Shown here in pieces: positions 1 to 11,400 of a DNA stretch of 64,000 nt (position 1 is the stretch's first letter; every line of letters starts with the position of its first letter). The stretch is from a virus, in the IMG/VR virus record IMGVR_UViG_3300033153_010125, positions 1 through 64,000 of that record. One strand, written 5' to 3'. The notes below the pieces were generated by a model, which had not been told where the DNA came from, did no database searches, and saw nothing but the letters and a program-made list of their open reading frames with translations. The translations under genes and the position numbers were made by a program.

Positions 1-3000
1 TTACCTATCTCCTCGGTCTGTAAAATATCTACTGAATCTGAATTATGTTTCGGATAATCCATCTCCTGTGACAAGTCATTGACCTTCTTTGGAATCAGGT
101 TCAATTGCCCCGTGTTTTGATAATTGTTATAAACAAAAGCTTTGTTGTATCCAACATCTTTTATATCAGCTGAGTCATACTTGTTGTAGTACTTTCTTAC
201 ATCCATCCAGTAATTAATACTGTGCATTGTTGATCGCATTGCTTTTGAAGGCAGTGCGTACTCAATAATAAACGGTTGTAATTTTCCATAAAATACTTGA
301 TAACTACTTAAGAATGGTAAGTGTGACCAAATTCCGTTCTCCTCTTCGTCTGTAGAAAAGTTTTTTCCTGTCTGGAAATATGTTTCATACCCAACATAAT
401 AATTAGGATGGAACCCATAATATGAGATCCACATCCCTGTCACTGGACTGTACGCTATAGTAAATGAGCAGTTTGTAAAATACTCCTCTTCATGTAAGAA
501 CACTTCTTTTAATGCAGTTGGGTCTTCTCTGTCCGATACATAGAATTTCCCTAGCTCGTATGTCACACCTTGTCCCTTAACAGCCTGATAATCAAGTTTT
601 GTTAAGAAAATCCTTTTTGATCTAGCATCCCATCCCATGGAAATACCTAATCCTTTAAAGGCGTTATCTAATTCCTTATCTGTAATCGTTGGGAAGTCTT
701 TTAAAATCTTGAATGGAAGATGTTCTTTGAACCACTCTTCTATCCCTTCTGTGATTTGCCCCATACCTTTACCATTTGGCTGTAGGTTGAAGACTTCTCC
801 CCTTTTAGCATCTGCCCAAAAATGCCCAAATTCACAACTCACTTTTGCAATGTGTTGTGATCCGGCATACCCTAAATCAGTTTCGTTAAAGTTGATATTT
901 CTTCCTGAAAAAATTCCTCCGCTGCCTAATCTAACGTTTTCTGGAGTAAGTCTGTCACGTAAAATATCGATAGCCCCAAAAATAGTTACCCCATTTTCGA
1001 ACCTACCTAACATTTGTTCTGACTCAATACTATCTACATCCACAACCCTTCCATAAGATGTTGGGAACTGATATGCATCCAAAGGTTTATAGTTCAACCA
1101 AGGATCTACTAAACTGTTCTCTGTCCTATCTTGACCAGAATATATAATAGTACTAGAAAGATCACTCAACTTAGTATATGTCTCTCTGTCATAATCCGTT
1201 GGTAACATTCTCCAAGGCATTCTTGTAGGTCTTGTTGAGTACACATGGTTGTAGAAATATGTATTCGGTTGCCTAATACTTATATTTTTCTCCTGTGTGA
1301 ACTTAATTGTATCCTTAACATTAGGATAGAAGTTCTCATGCGGCTCTCTTTTTGCATATCTATAGTTCATATTAAAAGAGCTTTCTACAAGAAAGTGTGG
1401 AAAACCATAAGCGAATAAGAAGAACTTAGCAGGTGGTTTAATATATATTGAAAGTGGATCAAACGGTTGTGAAAATAGGTTATATTTAGACTTATTTGTA
1501 GGAAATGTGAACCCCCCTACTGAGAACCCCTCATTTGGATCATTAATCAAATAGTCAATAAAATATTTATTAACCTCTGTTAGTGGATTAATATTAAACT
1601 GATCTGAGTACTTAAATGGTGTCAATGGTGCTAATCCAAAAGCGTTGTTTAAGAAATAAGGAAATTTCCTTTTTGGCGCAAACCTAGAAATATAAGTATC
1701 CCCTCCAAAAATAGGATCACAATCTGTTGTTTTATTTACATACCCACAGTACCCTGTAGTAAACCAGTCCACGGAAGATACGCTTCCATACTGTGAGGGT
1801 AGATACTGTTTTAAAGATACATACGGTGACCCAGCTCTCCCCACCATTTTTGGGCTTACCCCTTCACCAGTCCATGCTTTCTTACTTGAAGCACCAGGAT
1901 TTGCTGAAAGATTATCCCAATTACTGTATGTGCTTGGATAAAAAATTCCATAATTAGCAGCTGACCCTAACCCAACAAATACTGAATCTGACCGATCAAC
2001 ATTATTAATGTTTATAGTATTCCCTGCAGACTCTTGTGCTACACTCCATCTACCCTCCGATAAATATGTTTTAGACGCTATCCCTCGAAGCATACTATTA
2101 ACTACCGGGTTTTTTAGAAATCTATTATAGTGTCCTATTGTTGTGGAGTAATAAGCAAACTGTTCTGGATGCCCTAGATTACGTAGTGTTTCTATCCACT
2201 GTCTCCTATACTCTAGTGTTTTAAATATCCCTGTAGCAACGGCTATCAAAGCCCCAATAAGAACTATCCCTGTTAACACAATACCTGGTAGTGTCCCTGC
2301 TCCTGCTGCTTGCATCCCGAACTCTACCCCTTGGATTAAAAGTTCAAAAACTACCTCAGCAATTGCCAAAGCTGTCGCCAAAAAATACCCTGTAGGTGAA
2401 AGTATCACATATGTTGGATGATCTTCTACTACATCAAAATATGTTTCTGATTCTCCTAATTGATACCCCTCGATCTTCATCTCTGGTGGTAATGTAGGTT
2501 TATAGAAACTGGTATCTGGTGAATGGAATGTAAATAGACTATTCCTTATACTCCCACCAATATGTGGTACATTTCCGTTAAGCGCATCTGTTCCTAAAGA
2601 GTTTAACGGAAAGTTTGGATAGAAAACTGTTTCACTGGTGACTTCCTGATATGCGTACATATCAAAAAGTATCCCTTTAGCAATAATAGATTTATCAACA
2701 CTTCTGTCCCCTCTAAAGATTTCATACTTATTGATCTTATTTCTTTCCTCTAATGTGATCAGCCCGTTTTTAACAGCTACATCTAAAAATGTTCTAATAA
2801 CCTCTGGATCTACTGAAAACCCTATTGGATAAATAACACTATCTGTAAATGGAGCCGGTGCGTTTAAGTAGTCAGACATAAACGGGATCTTAGTAGAACA
2901 CGGAAATTTATAATGCCTAATAGCTTTATCTCTTAAATCAGTATTATCATTAAGTGTATACGCTCCATTTGCTATCCCTCCTGAAAAATATATCTCAAAA

Positions 3001-5960
3001 TCTTCCTTTATTGCCTCCGGAATATCACCTACCTCTATTTCTAAATCTTTAGAGTTATAAAGTTCCCCATTACAAGGATACTTTATCTCTGACTCCCAAT
3101 ATGAAAATTTACCATATTTATGTGGAACTGGCTCACAGTCCGTCAATACTGGTACAGTATAACTACATACAGATTTGTATGTAATCCTTTTTCCGAAGGT
3201 CAGATTTAGAAAAGTAATTGCCTCAGCAGTAGGTAGCTCTCTTATAAAGACATTCATACAACTAGTAGGTGGTGTAAGTCTGTACACTCTTCTATCTTCC
3301 CTGTCATATGAAGTAGCCCCATCTGTAGTTGTAATACTAGCTATCCCTGCAAAAGTTGTAGCTATCACCACATAGTCACCATCTGCTGCGATATTTAAAC
3401 CTTCTACAGAAAGTATGGTTGCTGCATGTGTACTGACAAAATCAGTAGCAGTGGTTGCTGCATCTGTGTTAAATGTCGCTATATAGGTATTCCCATTAAT
3501 AATTATCTCATTTGGCCCATCACTCAGCATCTCTATTCTCACAAGAGCCTCTTCCACATATGGAGCATCTATTGCTATTACTGCCTCTCCAGTAAAGTCT
3601 GCTGATACAAGTTCTATATACTTAGTAACATCATCTGGTGTTGTCACATCTGTTATGATTCTACTATATGCTGATAGATCAGATGTGCTGCACCCATCAA
3701 AAACAGTCATCCTTACAGAACTTCCTGTATTGTCGTCTTGATTTAAATTAAGTGTGTTAGATATCTCAAATATTGTTACTGGATCTGTTAGAGTGGCTTT
3801 AAACCACAGAGCATTTGTATGTACTTTGTTGCTATACCCTGCCCCTGTAGCAGAAGATGTGTATGTTGTCTGTAAATTAGAAAATGCCCCAGTAGTTCCT
3901 TCGTTTTGTAAAAAGAATGGATTTTGTATAGAGGCTGAAAAATACTCAGGTGGTACAGACGCAGCTGCACAACTTGTATTAGCGTAAGGATCTATCTTAC
4001 TATTCACGGTTGCTGTCGCCAACATATACGCATCTATAAACGCAGTGTCCTGCCCTATTGGTAATACAAGTGGCTCACACAAAGCTGGTATGTGTATCCT
4101 AACCTGTTCATCAAAAGTGGGGCTTGTCGTTGTACTTGTTTCATTATCTGTATCTATGGCTAATATCTCTGCAGAAATCTCTACCCATGGTGCACAGTTG
4201 TCTGTAAACCCTGGTTCACAGTGCCCCGGATAAGCAGCTGGGTTGCTCATAATGGCTTTGATAGCTGCCCACTGTGGATCAGAACTTGCCAATATCTCTG
4301 AAGCGTTATTATTTATATAGCTGGCAATAGTACCACTTGTATCTATAGTAAGTGTTCCTGATGCAATAGCCGCCACTGTTGAAATCTCTCCCTCTGCCCC
4401 TTCTAAATAACAAGATAATTCTTCTTCTCTTTCAACTGTTGCTGTAGATCCTGGACTTGCCTCTACAACACAATCCCCTTCTACCACTGCAGTATTCTCA
4501 TATTGCCACCTCTTATCCCTAAGATTCTCAGAGCAGTTAGGATTATGTGCATTCACAGAATTCGTATTATTGTCTTCAGGAAACTCCCCACTCCCTAATA
4601 CCTGCAACTCATATGCTGTAGGTGGACGTGGTACAAATACATAATTTGGTGTTTCATAACCACCTTCCATGTAGAATTTTATAGATAGTGGAACTACCTC
4701 ATCTCTCATATAAGAAAGATATTTAGATACTCCAACACCATCCTTATAAATATCCTCTTTAGCCTGTACAGTAGCCCATTTAACAAATGCTCCTGCTAAG
4801 TTGATAACTGGTTGCAAGTTAAGTTCCTCTTGTGCCTCTAACCCATACTGAAACAGATACCCATTCCCTTCAGCCAATCCTTGTGCATTTTTATAAATAG
4901 TTCTCCTACTGAGAATGTCTCTAAGACTAAGTTTTGGTTTATCTACTAAAGTGGATAATGATACACTATTGTTATCTATTGGATAAATTCCGTACTCATA
5001 AACACTTACTGCTGCATCAAGACCGCTTTTATAAATTACTACAACTTTATAGTATTCATAATTCTTATCCAAATCAGTTACGTTTAAACCTATTGCTAAG
5101 TTCGTTTCATAATCAAGATTTGTTTGATCTAGTATATTGTTATTTGGATCATGGATGGGGATCATGTTTGTCTTCGAATAGAAGTCTGATATTGTATTCC
5201 CGTTGATGTCGCAATATGCAGCTGTTGCCTCATACATTCCTGCAGGTAAATTTCCCCCACCTTGAATTGTTCTTGGTTCAAGACACAGTTTGTCGTATAA
5301 AGGAAAGATTCTGAGTTTGTCACATTGGAAACAGGTTTCAGTTGTTTCATCTGTACAGTCATCTACATCTATAGTGTATATTTCCAGATTATCTAGTTGT
5401 AAATACCTTTGAGGCTCTTCCCCATCTGTCCAATACATTGTCGCACCCGTAAGTTCGTCTTTGATTATAATGTTGCTCTCGTGAATAGGTTTGTCTATGC
5501 TAAAATTTAAACAACCTGTGCAAGTTTTTGTAATCTCACAGTAATCAGATATGATAGTAACATATGTGCAAGTGGCTACCTTCTGTGTGTTTTCCAATGG
5601 GTTCTCTAAGATCACTTGTATATCACAACCACATTCTTCAGACACTGCCTCTAGACTATCTGCATTTTGAATACTGCTGATATACCCTATCTCGGAACAT
5701 CCTGTCTCAGCATTTGCTAAAAAGAAATAAGTTCGGTCCCGTCCTAAGTGAAATTTATGCCCAACGACTTTATAACCATCTTTGAATCCTGAGCAATAGA
5801 TATTAGAAGGTTCATTCTGTAAATTTACTTTACCCGTACCATGCTCATCACTAAAATTAGCGTTGAAGGCAAAACTATATTCTGCTTCTGTCATTTCAAA
5901 GACACCAGAAGACCTGTTCATCCCCTTCTTTGGTGTATTCGCTCCTTTAGCTATTGCCAT
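1..5960 (-). CDS. Giant tail protein, crAss-like stump/muzzle candidate (3' end beyond window)
   Basis: A single frame stays open from an ATG at 5960 to the left edge (over 1,985 codons), so the C-terminus is missing. The first 200 residues are Cys-rich (ECGCD, TCTGC and FQCDK motifs). The middle contains Ig-like beta segments, a hydrophobic stretch encoded near 2390-2190 (ATALAIAEVVFELL and then GIVLTGIVLIGALI), and a segment FGGDTYISRFAPKRKFPYF near 1730-1670. I recall a similar GGD-x-YI-x-R stretch in crAss-like stump/muzzle proteins, the large protein closing the podovirus tail tip. It follows a ring-like protein by about 30 nt in one operon, as expected for that role. Size and context support a virion tail protein; the exact crAss homology is from memory. 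A secreted adhesin is less likely because there is no signal peptide. Confidence 0.6.
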   Translation of the reverse strand, partial: MAIAKGANTPKKGMNRSSGVFEMTEAEYSFAFNANFSDEHGTGKVNLQNEPSNIYCSGFKDGYKVVGHKFHLGRDRTYFFLANAETGCSEIGYISSIQNADSLEAVSEECGCDIQVILENPLENTQKVATCTYVTIISDYCEITKTCTGCLNFSIDKPIHESNIIIKDELTGATMYWTDGEEPQRYLQLDNLEIYTIDVDDCTDETTETCFQCDKLRIFPLYDKLCLEPRTIQGGGNLPAGMYEATAAYCDINGNTISDFYSKTNMIPIHDPNNNILDQTNLDYETNLAIGLNVTDLDKNYEYYKVVVIYKSGLDAAVSVYEYGIYPIDNNSVSLSTLVDKPKLSLRDILSRRTIYKNAQGLAEGNGYLFQYGLEAQEELNLQPVINLAGAFVKWATVQAKEDIYKDGVGVSKYLSYMRDEVVPLSIKFYMEGGYETPNYVFVPRPPTAYELQVLGSGEFPEDNNTNSVNAHNPNCSENLRDKRWQYENTAVVEGDCVVEASPGSTATVEREEELSCYLEGAEGEISTVAAIASGTLTIDTSGTIASYINNNASEILASSDPQWAAIKAIMSNPAAYPGHCEPGFTDNCAPWVEISAEILAIDTDNETSTTTSPTFDEQVRIHIPALCEPLVLPIGQDTAFIDAYMLATATVNSKIDPYANTSCAAASVPPEYFSASIQNPFFLQNEGTTGAFSNLQTTYTSSATGAGYSNKVHTNALWFKATLTDPVTIFEISNTLNLNQDDNTGSSVRMTVFDGCSTSDLSAYSRIITDVTTPDDVTKYIELVSADFTGEAVIAIDAPYVEEALVRIEMLSDGPNEIIINGNTYIATFNTDAATTATDFVSTHAATILSVEGLNIAADGDYVVIATTFAGIASITTTDGATSYDREDRRVYRLTPPTSCMNVFIRELPTAEAITFLNLTFGKRITYKSVCSYTVPVLTDCEPVPHKYGKFSYWESEIKYPCNGELYNSKDLEIEVGDIPEAIKEDFEIYFSGGIANGAYTLNDNTDLRDKAIRHYKFPCSTKIPFMSDYLNAPAPFTDSVIYPIGFSVDPEVIRTFLDVAVKNGLITLEERNKINKYEIFRGDRSVDKSIIAKGILFDMYAYQEVTSETVFYPNFPLNSLGTDALNGNVPHIGGSIRNSLFTFHSPDTSFYKPTLPPEMKIEGYQLGESETYFDVVEDHPTYVILSPTGYFLATALAIAEVVFELLIQGVEFGMQAAGAGTLPGIVLTGIVLIGALIAVATGIFKTLEYRRQWIETLRNLGHPEQFAYYSTTIGHYNRFLKNPVVNSMLRGIASKTYLSEGRWSVAQESAGNTININNVDRSDSVFVGLGSAANYGIFYPSTYSNWDNLSANPGASSKKAWTGEGVSPKMVGRAGSPYVSLKQYLPSQYGSVSSVDWFTTGYCGYVNKTTDCDPIFGGDTYISRFAPKRKFPYFLNNAFGLAPLTPFKYSDQFNINPLTEVNKYFIDYLINDPNEGFSVGGFTFPTNKSKYNLFSQPFDPLSIYIKPPAKFFLFAYGFPHFLVESSFNMNYRYAKREPHENFYPNVKDTIKFTQEKNISIRQPNTYFYNHVYSTRPTRMPWRMLPTDYDRETYTKLSDLSSTIIYSGQDRTENSLVDPWLNYKPLDAYQFPTSYGRVVDVDSIESEQMLGRFENGVTIFGAIDILRDRLTPENVRLGSGGIFSGRNINFNETDLGYAGSQHIAKVSCEFGHFWADAKRGEVFNLQPNGKGMGQITEGIEEWFKEHLPFKILKDFPTITDKELDNAFKGLGISMGWDARSKRIFLTKLDYQAVKGQGVTYELGKFYVSDREDPTALKEVFLHEEEYFTNCSFTIAYSPVTGMWISYYGFHPNYYVGYETYFQTGKNFSTDEEENGIWSHLPFLSSYQVFYGKLQPFIIEYALPSKAMRSTMHSINYWMDVRKYYNKYDSADIKDVGYNKAFVYNNYQNTGQLNLIPKKVNDLSQEMDYPKHNSDSVDILQTEEIG

Positions 5961-5990
5961 TTTATTCCTTAGTTTATCTTACAGTGATTT

Positions 5991-6878
5991 TTATCTTCCT
6001 CCGTACCCTTTAATGTTTCCAGTAAATGGTGACTCATATTGCATAGACTCTAATTTGTTGAGCCTACTGATACGTTTAAATGTCTTTGGCTTCAAACTGG
6101 TCATCTTGATCTCATTAGAAGCATTCTTCAATGCAATCCTTTCTTGTGTAGTGTATGTTCCATACAAGCTAGAAAGCCCTACTGCATCATTATTTCCAAT
6201 CAATCTTTCGGCTGCTTTTCTCTTAACTCTATATTCCAGGTACTCTTCCAAGTGCCCATTTTTTGTATCAGGTATTTCAATAAGTCCATCCGAATCTACT
6301 GGTAAGCCATAGTACTGCATATAAATATGCCCTTTTGGAAAATTGGCTTGTAATGTATTCCTGATTATAATAATTTCATTCGGATTATCTCTGACTATTT
6401 TATTTCTACACTCTCTATGACATGCTGTCTTATTGAAAGTTTTTCCTAAAGAGAGTAACTGTGGTTTATCATAATAAAATTCTGCAACCTTCTTTTCTTT
6501 AAAATATAAATTTTCCTTAACAACTGTTTCAGAGACAGTCTCACAACAAGCTTCGCATTCATTCCACTCTGTTGTTCTGGAGGTTCTCTCTGTATAAACA
6601 GTTGAGTCTTGTAAGTGATGTACCTCTGTAGTTGTTGGATAATATCCAACAGGGTTACATAGGTACGCAAAATAAAGTGTTCTAAAATTTTCTGGTAAGC
6701 TAACTTCCCCCTCTTCCACCTCAACTACGGTCTCATGAAGTTCAAGAATATCATTACCCATTCTTTTGAGTCCCATGACAATATCTCTGTACATAGAGTC
6801 TTCATCCAACAGATGGGCATCAGCGTATTTATTCAAATCACTTTTTACCTCTGCTATTAAACCTTGTGTGTTACTCAT
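5991..6878 (-). CDS. Ring / head-tail adaptor protein (tail stabilisation-like)
   Basis: 295 aa. The N-terminus (LNKYADAHLLDEDSMYRDIVMGLKR is the start region, residues about 15-40) has the helical layout of P22 gp4-like and crAss ring proteins: a helix pair, then a beta segment with LPENFRTLYFAYL, where an aromatic-rich 'LP.nf..l' motif is typical of these adaptors. It shares this layout with the 221-aa product at 31880-32545 (FELPENYFDL). The middle contains two Cys clusters (CEACC near residue 105 and CHREC near 155) that may bind metal. The start overlaps the preceding gene by 4 nt (ATGA type), and the giant tail gene follows. I infer a ring between portal and tail. Family assignment is by pattern only. 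Confidence 0.5.
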   Translation of the reverse strand: MSNTQGLIAEVKSDLNKYADAHLLDEDSMYRDIVMGLKRMGNDILELHETVVEVEEGEVSLPENFRTLYFAYLCNPVGYYPTTTEVHHLQDSTVYTERTSRTTEWNECEACCETVSETVVKENLYFKEKKVAEFYYDKPQLLSLGKTFNKTACHRECRNKIVRDNPNEIIIIRNTLQANFPKGHIYMQYYGLPVDSDGLIEIPDTKNGHLEEYLEYRVKRKAAERLIGNNDAVGLSSLYGTYTTQERIALKNASNEIKMTSLKPKTFKRISRLNKLESMQYESPFTGNIKGYGGR

Positions 6879-7339
6879 ACTTTCTTCAATGAAAATAAAT
6901 AATTTCTATACTCAAACCCTGATCTAAGTTTTTCTGAGACTCCTGTTTTTATCTTTTGATTAAACTGTTTGTCCATGGTCCAACTGGATCTCATATGCAG
7001 CTTACCTGCCATTGGAACATATGTTGGTAAAAACATATATTGGTTGGTGTGGTAATTAAAACGCTCCTCTAATTTTTCTCCCTTAATTAAGAGATGGTAT
7101 GCCATTTTTCTAGGTGGTTTCCAATTAAAGAAATATCCAAATCCTTTTATGTAAACTCCCCCAGGGCATTCTACTATCCCTGTTGCTACATGTTTACAAA
7201 GTGTTTTTAAGATCTTACGCATTTCCTCTCGGTCTTCCGCTACATGTTTCTGTGGGATCTTCCCCTCTTTCACATATTTATTATACTCCACATTTGTTTT
7301 AGCATCAAGAAGGTTATATGGTTTTATTACTTTCCTCAC
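6875..7339 (-). CDS. IHF/HU-like or phage structural regulator-like protein
   Basis: 154 aa, GTG start whose G is also the last base of the upstream TAG stop, which implies translational coupling. Residues about 40-75 read as helix, helix, then V-Y-I-K-G-F-G-Y-F-F, the 'Lp.lG.f' turn of IHF/HU-like phage proteins. The C-terminal half is basic and aromatic with no close match in memory. crAss-like phages carry IHF-like genes beside the stump gene, and this gene lies two genes upstream of the stump-like ORF, which fits. It could equally be a small tail protein. No catalytic motif is visible. Confidence 0.35.
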   Translation of the reverse strand: MRKVIKPYNLLDAKTNVEYNKYVKEGKIPQKHVAEDREEMRKILKTLCKHVATGIVECPGGVYIKGFGYFFNWKPPRKMAYHLLIKGEKLEERFNYHTNQYMFLPTYVPMAGKLHMRSSWTMDKQFNQKIKTGVSEKLRSGFEYRNYLFSLKKV

Positions 7340-8037
7340 TAAGTTGTTGTTTGCGTTTTCTGATGTTCATCCAAATTAGGATTTTCATCCGGCATAGATG
7401 TTCTATAAAAATTGGCCACTTCCGAAATTGTATCCTGAACAACTAACTCTAAAAACCTATCTGGACATACAAAATCTGCATCCCATACATTTCTACACCC
7501 ACTATCTTTTGGGGCACAAGATGAGGTTTGTTCAGCATCATCTCGGTCTATCGCAATCATCTCTATCTCGAGAAGTTCCGCATTTGACTCAGGACAAATT
7601 AAGCGTTCATCCTTGATCGTAAAATATCTAGCTGAGGTATTTCTGTATTTCCTTTTTTTAAGACGAGCGTACTCTTTTGCAGTAACATACTTATACTCTT
7701 TCGACTCGTCAATATTAGTTACCCTGAGGATGCCTGTTCCACTCTTACCAAAAATAGTTTCTGGTAGCTTGTTACAAGATCTCATAACCCTGTCGCAAAG
7801 TTTAAACTCCACAATGCCACAATCTTTAGATTGAATCCTCTCCATTGGAAAGCATTCAATCCTGAATTTAATTCCCTCCTCTTTGTTTAAAGAAAGCTCA
7901 TCCAACTTTTGACTCATTAGAAACTTAGCCTTCATTCTAGCAATACTTAGGATATACCTCCAACGTATTGATCCATCTTTTGTAACGAATCTTCCTCCAT
8001 TTATTACTCTAGAAACTACTTCCCTGTTTGTTGACAT
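7339..8037 (-). CDS. Unknown tail-operon protein
   Basis: 232 aa from the ATG at 8037. The frame extends upstream to 8094, but that would place the start above the promoter -7 box at 8043-8050, so 8037 is preferred. The product is basic at the N-terminus with a helix rich in K and M, then mixed beta. Near the C-terminus there are paired cysteines (SSCAPKDSGC and DFVCPD). First gene of the operon that ends with the giant tail protein, so a ring, barrel or hub role is plausible, but I do not recognise the family. Confidence 0.6.
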   Translation of the reverse strand: MSTNREVVSRVINGGRFVTKDGSIRWRYILSIARMKAKFLMSQKLDELSLNKEEGIKFRIECFPMERIQSKDCGIVEFKLCDRVMRSCNKLPETIFGKSGTGILRVTNIDESKEYKYVTAKEYARLKKRKYRNTSARYFTIKDERLICPESNAELLEIEMIAIDRDDAEQTSSCAPKDSGCRNVWDADFVCPDRFLELVVQDTISEVANFYRTSMPDENPNLDEHQKTQTTT

Positions 8038-8042
8038 AATTA

Positions 8043-8086
8043 CAAAGCTAATAAAAATCGAAATATTTGAAAAATAGATTAGAAAA
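8043..8086 (-). promoter_or_regulatory. Class A (late) promoter, near-leaderless
   Basis: Minus strand: TAGCTTTG -7 box at 8050-8043, preceded by an upstream TTTTTCTAATCTATTTTTC element at 8086-8069. The -33 core is TTTC instead of TTTG. The box ends 5 nt before the ATG at 8037. It directly follows a terminator, so the ring/muzzle operon is an independent unit. Confidence 0.6.
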
Positions 8087-8094
8087 ACTCCCAT

Positions 8095-8128
8095 AAAAAA
8101 GGCCCCCGATAAAAATACCGAGGGCCTA
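8095..8128 (-). terminator. Rho-independent terminator
   Basis: On the minus strand a 10-bp stem (AGGCCCTCGG with TCGGGGGCCT, one or two wobbles) is followed by six U. It ends the fibre operon after the 79-aa gene. Confidence 0.85.
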
Positions 8129-8155
8129 TGAGATAGTTAGAAAAACCAACTAAAA

Positions 8156-8395
8156 CTAACTATCAGCCTTTTCCGCTTCTTTTACCTCTTCTACTGTAGA
8201 CTTCTCTTCAGTCTTTTCCTCTTCAGAGGTTTCTGGTTTAGCCTTTGCTTCTGCCATTGCTTGTTTCTCAATAGCCGCTGCTTGTTGCACAATACTGTCC
8301 ATGATTGGTCTCACGGCATCATGTGGTTGTGCTCCTAATGCTTTTAAGACGCTATTCACCTCATCTGCACTTCTAAATTTAATTGTGTACTCCAT
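8156..8395 (-). CDS. Small acidic C-terminal-tail protein, unknown
   Basis: 79 aa. Residues 1-45 form a compact domain beginning MEYTIKFRSADEVN; the last 35 residues are Glu/Lys/Ala-rich (EEEKTEEKS) and probably helical or disordered. It is the last gene before the terminator at 8095-8128 and follows the 1196-aa fibre by 49 nt. A possible -7 box TATATTTG lies at 8438-8431 with a poor -33. It may be a fibre chaperone or tail accessory by position. No family recognised. Confidence 0.6.
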   Translation of the reverse strand: MEYTIKFRSADEVNSVLKALGAQPHDAVRPIMDSIVQQAAAIEKQAMAEAKAKPETSEEEKTEEKSTVEEVKEAEKADS

Positions 8396-8444
8396 ACTAT
8401 GGTTTTTTATTTATTTATTATTAGTTGTTACAAATATATACTTT

Positions 8445-11400
8445 TTATGCGAATCCTTGAATATATGATCCTAAATAATTTGTTCCATCATAGTAGAGCC
8501 TGATTAAATCTATGAAATTATCAGTCGCTGATATAACAGGTGCCCCAATTGCTCCTTCCCAAAACACAGTTCCTGGCCAAGTGATGTTATTACCCCCTGA
8601 TCCTTGGATAACTTTAATAGCGTACCAAGCTCCTGCCTTAGGATTACTTAATGTTAATGTTACTGTTCCAGTTGATGGCTCCATATCAAGTACAGTATGA
8701 TTTCCTTCATCCCAATCGATAGTGGCTGTAGTTGTTCCTACGGTATCTGTTGTTTGAGCAACATACATTTGCCCTCCAGTAATCTCCAATAACGCATCTG
8801 GTGCAAATGTTCCTAATCCGTTAAGTGGTGCATTTGTTAGGAACCCATAATTAGTCGTTGCCCCAGAGATATCTAAATAAACTCCGTAGTGGGTTGTTCC
8901 TCCCTCATTCATTACAACCCTTGCTCCATATTTAGTAGGAGTGGTTCCACCAAAGTCTACATCTATTCCGTATCCTGTACCTGATGTAAAGGTCGTATCA
9001 AAATCTACTTTAACTCCATACCCTGTACCAGACGCTTGATCCCCAGACAGTATAATATTTTGACCGTACTTGTTCGCTGTGTTAGTTTGTACATTTTCAA
9101 AATAAGAAGCATATGTACTTGTTGCACTAGTACTTGCACTGTTGGATGTATGCCCATATGTTGCTATGTCTGCTAGAGAGGGTGTTGTTGTTGTTCCCCA
9201 CGTATATGAAGCTTGTCCTACATTTCTAGTAGATGAGTTTCTTGCGAGAACTTTTACCCCCCAGTTTGTTCCTGATGTACTCCCTGAAACATCAATGTCT
9301 ACCCCAGCATTTTCTGCTGTTCCTGAATTACTAGCACTAACTAAAATTGCTTTTTTACTACCTGTTGTAGCACCTGAACTTTGAACATGTAATTTTCCTG
9401 ATGGACCTGCTGTTCCTATACCAACACTATCTGTTGCTGCATCTATAACAAGTACGTTAAATAAAGTATCCCCATGAAAACTAATAGCATGAGGTTGTCT
9501 AGTATTATTAAATACAAGAGCTGCTCCTAATGTAACATCTGTAGCTATTGCTACAGTACCAGAACCATCATAAATACCATCTCCACTAGCAATTACCCAA
9601 TCCGCATTTCCTAATGCATCCGTTGATTGAAGTACATACCCAGCGGCTGGAGTAGTTGTAAGGTTAGCAAGTCTAAATGAACTATTAAATGTTGCAGGAC
9701 CGGTGACGGCTGTACCAGTCGCAGTAAAATCTAGGTATGCAGTACTTCCGCTACCAAATCCTATTTTGGTAGATGTTGTTCCCATATCTATCCAACCCTC
9801 AGCAAATCCGAGATTATCTGTTGTTACGAAAATCTGGTTTGAGTTCAAACTTATGTTTGATTGGCCATTTGTTATTGCTATATTTGCATCAGCTGTTGTT
9901 TTAGTAACTGTGAAAGCTTGGATTGCTCCAGCATATACGTCAATTGCTATGTCGCCATTTGATGCTCCACCTGTTCTTTTGAATGTTCCTGAATTAGTGA
10001 ACTCAAGATCAAAGGCACCTGATACAGTTGTATTAACAGTAAGTGATCCTGAACCATCATAGATTCCATCTCCTGTAGCTGCTGGTATATCTGTTAAGAA
10101 AGCGAGTGTTCCATCACCATCTTGTAATGTCCAAGTTCTAGCAACTGTAAGTAATGGAGCGTTAGTTAATACACCTGCATTTGCATTTACATTATCATTA
10201 AAATATAATGATTGACTTGCAACACTTGCTCTTGTAAGCTGAACAAGACTGTAGATTGCAACACCTGCACCACCATACATGTTTACTTCATCTGCATTTA
10301 TTTCTATATAAGCTCCATCTCCACTTTCGGCTTTGAAGTTAGTATTAACAAACTGTATAAGATTTTCATTACCAGTTACGGTTCTATTACCCGTAATAGA
10401 GTCATCTGCACTATATAAAGTATTAGCAGCTGCTGGTATATCACTTAGCAAAGCAACGGTTCCGTTTACATCAGTTGGAAGTAAAAGTGTGAAGTTTGTA
10501 CTTGGTGTAGCTGGTACTGGAAAGCTAAGTATTGTTTGTCCTTCTCCCACTGAACCTCCTTGTCTGTAAACACCTGAGTCTCCATCAAGCACCATACTAT
10601 CTCCACTTGCGGTAAACGTAGACGTTACAACCCCTGAATTAATAGTTATTAAACCTGTCGTATCAGAGAAATTTACAAATGAGAAGTTACTTGCACTTTG
10701 ATCAAAGGTTAAGCTATTGGACCCCATTGTGACAGTTCTGCTTCCAGTCAGAGATCCATCATTAGTATACAGACTTCCTCCACCTACTAACTGGTAAGCA
10801 GCTCCATCCCAAAAATAAACTATGTCTGTATCATCTGTTACATAAAAGATATCCGGGTCACCAGATACTGGTAAAGATGCAAAATCTGTTACATGTTGAA
10901 TATTTACTTCTGATCCAAAAGTTCTCCATGCTCCACCTTCGTAGAACCTGAAGTGATCATCAGTTGTATCATATTTAACCATCCCAGCAATACCTACTGT
11001 AACGTTTCCATCTGGGTTTGCGTCTGATGGTGCAATCCAAGCACCGTCAGGATCTGTTACATTTACAATACTGTTACCTGCCCCTGTTGAGGTATTTGTC
11101 TTACCTGCTGAGGTCTCCGAAGAAGCCCCTACTACAGAAACAGTCTTGTTTCCACCAATAATTTCATCTGCATCCCCTGCAGTTACTAAATCATATGTTG
11201 CTGTCGAAATAGTGTATGCTAAAATGCCTGTAAAAGTCAAGTTGTTACTTCCTCCACTAACTGTTCTGTTTCCTGTAAGTGCTCCATCAACTGCATAGAA
11301 GTTTGAAAAAACTCCAGACAGTGGTATATATGCAACACCATCCCAAAAATAAACTAGTTGAGAATCATCAGCAATGTAGAGAATGTCCATATCCCCTGTT

